From Alphaproteobacteria bacterium (GTDB lineage Bacteria; Pseudomonadota; Alphaproteobacteria; Micropepsales; Micropepsaceae), in contig CANBZE010000011.1 in NCBI GenBank assembly GCA_947373775.1, positions 1-16,653 of the forward strand: 16,653 nucleotides of DNA, in the 5' to 3' direction. Every line of letters begins with the position of its first letter. Position 1 is the first letter of the stretch. A program made the position numbers and the translations under genes. The notes under the pieces were generated by a model. The model was not told the DNA's origin, searched no databases, and saw only the letters and a program-made list of their open reading frames with translations. Shown one piece after another: positions 11,906 to 16,653 of this stretch.

Positions 11906-12421
11906 ATGGCAAAAGACTTTATCGGTTATCAGGCTCTTACCGACTCGGCGCTGCGCGGCGTCGTGCGCGACGCGTTGCGACGCATCGAAAAGTCCGGCCT
12001 GATCGGCGCGCATCATTTCTACCTGACCTTCAAGACCCATGCTGACGGTGTGGACATTCCCGACTTCCTGAAGGAGCAGTATCCCGACGAAATGACCATC
12101 ATCATCCAGCACCAGTATTGGGCGCTGAAGGTGAAGGACGATTATTTCGAGGTGACGTTGACCTTCAAGAAGCTGCCGGCGCCGCTGCATATTCCCTTCA
12201 ATGCCCTGACCGCCTTTTTCGACCCCGGTGTGCAGTTCGGGCTGCAGTTCCGCGCCGAGGGCGATGTCGCCAAGCCCGCCACCGGCCCCGTTATGGTGCC
12301 GACCAATATGCCGGAACCGACCGCCGAGGCCGAAGCGCCCGAGGCGGCCAAGGCCGCGCCCACCGCCGCCGGCGAGAAGCCGGGCGAGGTGGTCAGCCTG
12401 GATTCATTTCGTAAAAAATAA
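11906..12421 (+). CDS. sspB: ClpXP adaptor SspB (alphaproteobacterial type)
   Basis: 171 residues from ATG 11906, with GAAGG just upstream. SspB binds ssrA-tagged peptides and hands them to the ClpXP protease in the cytoplasm. The folded substrate-binding domain is about residues 1-118: ALRGVVRDALRRIEKSGLIG, then HHFYLTFKTHADGVDIPDFL, PDEMTIIIQHQYWALKVKDD and FNALTAFFDPGVQFGLQF. An Ala/Pro/Glu-rich flexible linker follows (about 135-160). The tail GEVVSLDSFRKK (160-171) is the ClpX-docking peptide. This layout is that of the alpha SspB group. It sits about 400 bp downstream of the tmRNA whose tag it should recognise, and 21 bp before fumC, so it is probably co-transcribed with fumC. Confidence 0.93.
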   Translation: MAKDFIGYQALTDSALRGVVRDALRRIEKSGLIGAHHFYLTFKTHADGVDIPDFLKEQYPDEMTIIIQHQYWALKVKDDYFEVTLTFKKLPAPLHIPFNALTAFFDPGVQFGLQFRAEGDVAKPATGPVMVPTNMPEPTAEAEAPEAAKAAPTAAGEKPGEVVSLDSFRKK

Positions 12422-12442
12422 TCCATTTCGAAAGACCCGATC

Positions 12443-13834
12443 ATGACCAAGACCCGCACCGAAACAGACACTTTCGGCCCCATTGAGGTTGACGACAGCC
12501 GCTATTGGGGCGCGCAGGCCCAGCGCAGCCTGGGCAACTTCAAGATCGGCTGGGAAAAGCAGCCCGCCCCGGTCATCCGGGCGCTGGGCATCGTCAAGCG
12601 CGCCGCCGCCGAGACCAACATGGCGCTGAGCGGGCTCGACAAGACCATCGGCGAGACCATCATCAAGGCCGCCCAGGAAGTCATCGATGGCAAGCTGGAC
12701 GAGCATTTCCCGCTGGTGGTGTGGCAGACCGGATCGGGCACCCAGTCCAACATGAACGCCAATGAAGTGATCTCCAACCGCGCCATCGAAATGATGGGCG
12801 GAACGATGGGCACCAAGAAGCCGGTCCATCCCAACGATCACGTCAATATGAGCCAGTCGTCCAACGACACCTATCCCACGGCCATGCACATTGCCTGCGC
12901 CGAGGAAATCCAGCACCGGCTGCTGCCCGCGCTCAAGCATCTGCACACCGCGCTGGCTGCGAAAGTCACCGCCTGGAAGGACATCATCAAGATCGGGCGC
13001 ACCCATACCCAGGACGCCACCCCCATCACCCTGGGCCAGGAATTCTCCGGTTATGCCACCCAGGTCGCCAACGGCATTGCCCGCATCGAACAGACCATGC
13101 CCAAGCTGATGGAACTGGCCCAGGGCGGCACCGCCGTGGGCACCGGGCTGAACGCTCCCATCGGCTTCGACAAAATGGTGGCCGACAAGATCGCCAAGAT
13201 CACCGGCATGGGTTTCACCACCGCGCCCAACAAGTTCGAGGCCCTGGCCGCCCATGACGCCATGGTGTTCAGCCACGGCGCCATCAACACGGTGGCCGCC
13301 AGCCTGTTCAAGATCGCCAACGACATCCGGTTGCTGGGTTCGGGTCCGCGCTCGGGCCTGGGCGAACTGGCGCTGCCGGAAAACGAGCCCGGTTCGTCGA
13401 TCATGCCGGGCAAGGTCAATCCCACCCAGTGCGAGGCGCTGACCCAGGTCTGCGTCCAGATCTTCGGCAACAATGCCGCGCTGACCTTTGCCGACAGCCA
13501 GGGCCATTTCGAACTCAACGTCTACAACCCGGTGATGGCCTATAACTTCCTGCAGTCGGTGCGCCTGATGGCGGACGCTGCGGTCAGCTTCACCGACAAT
13601 TGCGTGGTCGGCATCGAGCCGCGCCGCGACAACATCAAGGCGGGACTGGAACGTTCGCTGATGCTGGTGACGGCGCTGGCCCCCAAGATCGGCTATGACA
13701 ATGCCGCCAAGATCGCCAAGACCGCGCACAAGAACGGCACCACCTTGAAGGAAGAAGCGGTCGGCGGCGGCTACGTCACTGAGGCGGAATTCAACGCCGT
13801 GGTGAAACCCGAAGACATGATCGCGCCGAAGTGA
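12443..13834 (+). CDS. fumC: Fumarate hydratase, class II
   Basis: 463 residues from ATG 12443. The iron-independent fumarase interconverts fumarate and malate in the TCA cycle. Motifs are complete: [14 protein letters not shown] (96-109), [11 protein letters not shown] (139-149), catalytic-site H188 in [10 protein letters not shown], and the superfamily signature [11 protein letters not shown] (317-327) with catalytic S318. These numbers match the E. coli enzyme exactly. It shows no sign of being an aspartase or argininosuccinate lyase; the length and [17 protein letters not shown] start are typical of FumC. It follows sspB and precedes the cytochrome-like gene by 13 bp. Confidence 0.98.
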   Translation: MTKTRTETDTFGPIEVDDSRYWGAQAQRSLGNFKIGWEKQPAPVIRALGIVKRAAAETNMALSGLDKTIGETIIKAAQEVIDGKLDEHFPLVVWQTGSGTQSNMNANEVISNRAIEMMGGTMGTKKPVHPNDHVNMSQSSNDTYPTAMHIACAEEIQHRLLPALKHLHTALAAKVTAWKDIIKIGRTHTQDATPITLGQEFSGYATQVANGIARIEQTMPKLMELAQGGTAVGTGLNAPIGFDKMVADKIAKITGMGFTTAPNKFEALAAHDAMVFSHGAINTVAASLFKIANDIRLLGSGPRSGLGELALPENEPGSSIMPGKVNPTQCEALTQVCVQIFGNNAALTFADSQGHFELNVYNPVMAYNFLQSVRLMADAAVSFTDNCVVGIEPRRDNIKAGLERSLMLVTALAPKIGYDNAAKIAKTAHKNGTTLKEEAVGGGYVTEAEFNAVVKPEDMIAPK

Positions 13835-13847
13835 TATCCCACGCCGG

Positions 13848-15017
13848 ATGAAGACACGGCTGTTGCTTATACTGCCGCTGGCCGCAGCGGCGATCGCGAT
13901 GGCGCGCGCCGACAATGAACCGGACACCACCAACGCGGTGGCGGCGCTGGAAGCCAAGCTGGCCAAAGGCGAGGTCAAACTGGCTTATGCGGCGGACGGC
14001 CATGGCTATCTGGAAAGCGTGCTGAAGGCGCTCAAACTCTCGCCCGAGTCCCAGGTTCTGCCCTTCACCAGTTCCAGCCTGCAGTTCGACCGCATTACCC
14101 CCAAAACACCGCGCACCCTTTATTTCAACGACGATGTGGCGGTGGGCGCAGTGCATCCGGGCGGGTTGATCGAGATCATCGCCAACGACCGGCGCGGCGG
14201 CATTGTTTTCTACACGCTGGATAACAATGCGCCTGATGCCAAAGGATCGGGCACGCCCAAGCTGGTGGAAGAAAGCGCGCGCTGCGCGGTCTGCCATGGC
14301 ATGGTCAACAATGTGGCACCGGGCTGGATCGTGGCCAATATCATCGCCACCGCCGACGGCATGCCGCAGATCCCCAATCCCGCCCATCCCTTCGACGTGA
14401 CCGACCAGACGCGCGCCTTCGAGGATCGCTGGGGCGGCTGGTACATCACCGGCAAGACCGAAAACATGCGCCACCTGGGCAACATCACCGCGCCAGATCC
14501 CGACAAGCCCTATGAACTGCCGGCGGAGGGTGGCCCGACGCTGGCCGGCCTGTCGGACCGCTTTGATCCGGTGCATGCGTTGAAACCCACCAGCGATATC
14601 GTGGCGCTGATGACCCTGGAGCATCAGACCGGCTTCACCAACCGCGTGTTTGTGCTGAACAAGCAATATTCGGATGCCGGACTGGTCGATCTGGTCGCCT
14701 ACATGACTTTCGCCAGCGAGGTGCCCCTGCCCGGCCCGATCAGCGGCAATTCCGGTTTCACCGCAGACTTCACCAGGCGCGGTCCCTTTGATGGCAAGGG
14801 CCGCACCTTGCGCAGCTTCGATCTCAGTCACCGGTTGTTCCGTTATCCCCTGAGCTACATGATCTACAGCACCGCCTTCGAGTCGCTGTCGCCGGACACC
14901 AAGGACAAGCTGTACCGGCAGCTGTATGATGCGCTGAAAGCCGGGGGCGCGGATGGCGCAGATGCCATCGCCATCGCAGCCGCGACCAAGCCGGGCCTTC
15001 CCGACTATTGGAAGTGA
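13848..15017 (+). CDS. Exported cytochrome c-like protein, single heme site
   Basis: 389 residues from ATG 13848, 13 bp after fumC; the Shine-Dalgarno is weak. Residues 1-21 are a signal peptide (KTRLLLILPLAAAAIAMARA). A single heme c motif, CAVCH (C146-x-x-C149-H150), lies mid-protein. Conserved-looking features around it are TLYFNDDVAVGAVHPGGLIEI before, and DRWGGWYITGKTENMRHLGN and a C-terminal RSFDLSHRLFRYPLSYMIYS after. The heme domain is flanked by long unique regions, unlike small class I cytochromes. Similar proteins are usually left as hypothetical or cytochrome-domain proteins. A periplasmic electron-transfer role is inferred. It is not obviously linked to fumarase in function. Confidence 0.8.
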   Translation: MKTRLLLILPLAAAAIAMARADNEPDTTNAVAALEAKLAKGEVKLAYAADGHGYLESVLKALKLSPESQVLPFTSSSLQFDRITPKTPRTLYFNDDVAVGAVHPGGLIEIIANDRRGGIVFYTLDNNAPDAKGSGTPKLVEESARCAVCHGMVNNVAPGWIVANIIATADGMPQIPNPAHPFDVTDQTRAFEDRWGGWYITGKTENMRHLGNITAPDPDKPYELPAEGGPTLAGLSDRFDPVHALKPTSDIVALMTLEHQTGFTNRVFVLNKQYSDAGLVDLVAYMTFASEVPLPGPISGNSGFTADFTRRGPFDGKGRTLRSFDLSHRLFRYPLSYMIYSTAFESLSPDTKDKLYRQLYDALKAGGADGADAIAIAAATKPGLPDYWK

Positions 15018-15055
15018 GCTTGCATCTTCTGGGTGCGGGCTCCATCTTCCCGGCC

Positions 15056-15478
15056 ATGAAGCCACGGATCGATATCGACGAGGCGCCCGATCCGGGTTTG
15101 CGCGACGCCATTCTCAAGCCTCTGCGTGCCTACAATGAAAGCCATGTCGGGCCGATTAAGGCCGAGCAACTGGCCATCACCCTGCGCGGCACCGATGACA
15201 CGATGACAGGCGGGCTGTGGGGTGTCTCCGTCGCCGGCTGGATGTTCGTGGACCTGCTGGTGGTGCCCGAAGAATTCCGCGGCCAGGGCCTGGGCACCGA
15301 ATTGCTGGAAAAAGCTGAAGCGATCGCCCGCAAGCGTGGCTGCATCGGAATGTGGCTGCATACCGGCACTTTCCAGGCGCCCGGCTTTTACGAGAAGCAA
15401 GGTTACACCGCCTTCGGCACCATCCCCGATTACCCGCTGGGCCATGCCACCGTCTATTTCATGAAGCGGCTTTCCTGA
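15056..15478 (+). CDS. GNAT family N-acetyltransferase
   Basis: 140 residues. I took ATG 15056 (MKPRIDIDEAPDPGLRDAIL); a TTG at 15008 would add 16 unconserved-looking residues and overlap the previous gene. The acetyl-CoA pyrophosphate loop is FRGQGLG (74-80), in VDLLVVPEEFRGQGLGTELL, followed by the amphipathic helix. Motif B is APGFYEKQGYTAFGTIPDYP (108-127), ending in a strand with Y134-F-M. It is a complete single-domain enzyme that acetylates an unidentified amine in the cytoplasm. Its stop overlaps the next start by one base (TGATG), so it is translationally coupled to the methyltransferase-like gene. Confidence 0.9.
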   Translation: MKPRIDIDEAPDPGLRDAILKPLRAYNESHVGPIKAEQLAITLRGTDDTMTGGLWGVSVAGWMFVDLLVVPEEFRGQGLGTELLEKAEAIARKRGCIGMWLHTGTFQAPGFYEKQGYTAFGTIPDYPLGHATVYFMKRLS

Positions 15479-16200
15479 TGCCCACCAACCGCATTATCCC
15501 CGCGCCCGGCCATTACATCATCCAGGACAGCCGTACCGGCAAGGTCAGCTACTGGCAGAAGGAATATCACCAGAGCGCGGCCGACGCGCATGGCGTGTCC
15601 ACGGCCGATTATATCCACGCCATGTATTTCTTCCTGATGCAGGCCGGCGTGCGCGACGTGCTGATGATCGGCTGCGGCGGCGGCACCCTGGCCACCATGC
15701 TGGTGCGCAGCAATGTCCAGGTCACGGTGGTGGACCTGCACAAGTTCAGCTTCGACATCGCCCGCAAGTATTTCCACCTGCCCGAGGCCGTCACCTGCCA
15801 TGTCGCGGACGGCATCGAATATCTGAAGGCAAACCGCCAGCGCCACGACGCGCTGGTGCTGGATGCGTTCGGCGAAGGCGGCATGCCGGAAGCCTTCATG
15901 CAGCCTTCCTTCTTCAAGCTGGCCAAGTCGCGGATGAAGCCGGTGGGCAGCCTGTTCCTGATGAACGTGATCGTGGCGGATGATGATGACGACACGCCCG
16001 ATGACCTGGTCCGCGCCTTGCGCCGTCAATGGGGCCGGGTGCGGCTGCTGGATACCGATGGCTGGACCGACCGCAATGCCGTGATCGCGGCCGGCGCCGT
16101 CACAAATCTGAAACGGCCCAAAGTGCTGATCCCGCCCCGCCCCGGCGGCGCCAAGCTGGTAAAGGAACTGGACATCCTGGACTGGCGGGCCATTCGATGA
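15478..16200 (+). CDS. Spermidine synthase-like SAM-dependent methyltransferase fold protein
   Basis: 240 residues from ATG 15478. The Rossmann core has motif I VLMIGCGGGT (61-70), acidic D86 ending the second strand (VTVVDLHKF), D111-G in HVADGIEYL and D129 in DALVLDAFGEGGMP, which is the order found in spermidine synthase-like proteins. The N-terminal part (GHYIIQDSRTGKVSYWQKEY) replaces the usual polyamine-binding tetramerisation domain with a shorter beta region. It may therefore be a methyltransferase or aminopropyltransferase of unknown substrate. Cytoplasmic. It overlaps the GNAT gene by one base and the ribbon-helix-helix gene by four (ATGA). Confidence 0.85.
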   Translation: MPTNRIIPAPGHYIIQDSRTGKVSYWQKEYHQSAADAHGVSTADYIHAMYFFLMQAGVRDVLMIGCGGGTLATMLVRSNVQVTVVDLHKFSFDIARKYFHLPEAVTCHVADGIEYLKANRQRHDALVLDAFGEGGMPEAFMQPSFFKLAKSRMKPVGSLFLMNVIVADDDDDTPDDLVRALRRQWGRVRLLDTDGWTDRNAVIAAGAVTNLKRPKVLIPPRPGGAKLVKELDILDWRAIR

Positions 16201-16400
16201 GCCTGAAAAAGCGTTCCTTCTCCCTGTCGGGACATCGCACCAGCGTTGCGCTGGAGGCGGAGTTCTGGGCGGTGATCGACCAAACTGCCCAACAACAGCG
16301 CATCAGCCTGGCGGCGCTGGTGGCCCAGATTGACGCATCGCGCGGCGCTCGGCCTCTTGCCAGCGCGCTCAGGCTTTACGCCCTCGCCGCAAGGCAATAG
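16197..16400 (+). CDS. Ribbon-helix-helix domain protein
   Basis: 67 residues from ATG 16197, overlapping the previous stop by 4 bp (ATGA). The whole protein is one domain: KKRSFSLSGHRTSVALEAEF (strand and first helix) and WAVIDQTAQQQRISLAALVA with QIDASRG (second helix). This matches the short ribbon-helix-helix group (Pfam RHH_4) found across alphaproteobacteria. The family fold binds DNA as a dimer through the N-terminal strand, here around RSFSL. Targets are unknown. In several alphaproteobacteria a gene of this type lies near fumC, as it does here some 2.4 kb away. Confidence 0.88.
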   Translation: MSLKKRSFSLSGHRTSVALEAEFWAVIDQTAQQQRISLAALVAQIDASRGARPLASALRLYALAARQ

Positions 16401-16409
16401 CCTTCGCCT

Positions 16410-16653
16410 ATGCTCACACTCTACCACCATCCCCGCACCCGCTCCTCGCGCTTCATCTTCCTGCTGGAAGAGTTGGGCGCGCCCTATGAGATCCATCGCA
16501 TCGCCAATATCCGCCGCCCCGACGGCAGCGGCGGCGTCGATCCGGAAAATCCCCATCCCCACGGCAAGTCGCCGGCGCTGAAGGACGGCGACACGCTGGT
16601 GTTCGAATCCAGCGCCATCGCGCTCTACCTCACCGACAAGTTCACCCAGAACG
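16410..16653 (+). CDS. Glutathione S-transferase family protein, partial (N-terminal)
   Basis: Starts at ATG 16410, 9 bp after the previous stop, and runs off the right edge after 81 codons. The thioredoxin-like N-terminal domain is clear: MLTLYHHPRTRSSRFIFLLE (1-20, with the SxR region that contacts glutathione), ELGAPYEIHRI, HPHGKSPALKDGD (glutathione cis-Pro loop) and VFESSAIALYLTDKF (E-S motif contacting the glutamyl group). The C-terminal helical domain is outside the window. It probably acts on electrophiles or in a catabolic thiol reaction. It is the last visible gene of the operon. Confidence 0.9.
   Translation, partial: MLTLYHHPRTRSSRFIFLLEELGAPYEIHRIANIRRPDGSGGVDPENPHPHGKSPALKDGDTLVFESSAIALYLTDKFTQN

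Noticed and set aside
11637..12002. A 121-codon plus-strand frame running into sspB
   Set aside because: It overlaps sspB in another frame and the glycosyltransferase remnant on the opposite strand, and its translation shows no motif.
12404..13978. A 524-codon minus-strand frame opposite fumC
   Set aside because: It is a mirror of the well-conserved fumC frame with shadow-type composition and no ribosome site or motif.
13791..15065. A 424-codon minus-strand frame opposite the cytochrome-like gene
   Set aside because: The plus-strand gene has a signal peptide and CxxCH motif. The opposite frame has no domain and crosses into fumC.
1..16653. CRISPR arrays, complete insertion sequences, phage or toxin-antitoxin modules
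   Set aside because: No regularly spaced repeats, transposase, integrase or recognisable toxin gene was found. The ribbon-helix-helix gene at 16197 lacks an adjacent toxin and matches a stand-alone family.

Overview
This is a high-GC bacterial chromosomal segment, almost certainly from an alphaproteobacterium. The strongest evidence is a circularly permuted, two-piece tmRNA gene at about 11203-11490. It sits beside an alpha-type SspB adaptor gene, a class II fumarase and, further on, a small ribbon-helix-helix protein of the alphaproteobacterial kind. I cannot name the species.

Left part (1-9.1 kb): mostly exported oxidative enzymes. A phytanoyl-CoA dioxygenase-type gene runs off the left edge and is followed by a small exported protein. 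A tight three-gene operon on the minus strand (4436 to 1222) encodes a secreted NHL beta-propeller, a Tat-exported small subunit of the gluconate 2-dehydrogenase subunit 3 type, and a GMC flavoprotein with a cysteine cluster. It ends in a clear intrinsic terminator. Divergent from it, a plus-strand operon encodes a DenD-like sugar-acid dehydrogenase, a HAD hydrolase of the phosphonatase type with a Tat-like leader, and a periplasmic PQQ dehydrogenase. Together these look like a periplasmic oxidation and catabolic locus for a polyol, sugar acid or similar compound whose identity the sequence does not give. A pair of palindromic repeats separates it from a convergent exported PPC-domain protein and a 49-residue membrane protein.

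Middle (9.1-11.9 kb): a lower-GC orphan secreted protein, thymidylate synthase with a conserved hypothetical gene upstream, and then the permuted tmRNA. The tmRNA is followed by a cluster of hairpins and the decayed 5' end of a glycosyltransferase gene.

Right part (11.9-16.65 kb): a colinear plus-strand run of sspB, fumC, an exported single-heme cytochrome-like protein, a GNAT acetyltransferase, a spermidine synthase-like methyltransferase, a ribbon-helix-helix protein and the start of a glutathione S-transferase. Spacing is short throughout, with stop/start overlaps in the second half, so it is probably one or two operons. The tmRNA tag (ANDNEMALAA) and SspB are functional partners: tagged peptides from stalled ribosomes are delivered by SspB to ClpXP.

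I found no CRISPR array, intact insertion sequence, phage gene or complete unknown defence system. The items most worth a second look are the tmRNA locus with its 27-nt hairpin spacer, the exported oxidation cluster, the exported HAD enzyme, the palindromic repeat pair and the glycosyltransferase remnant.
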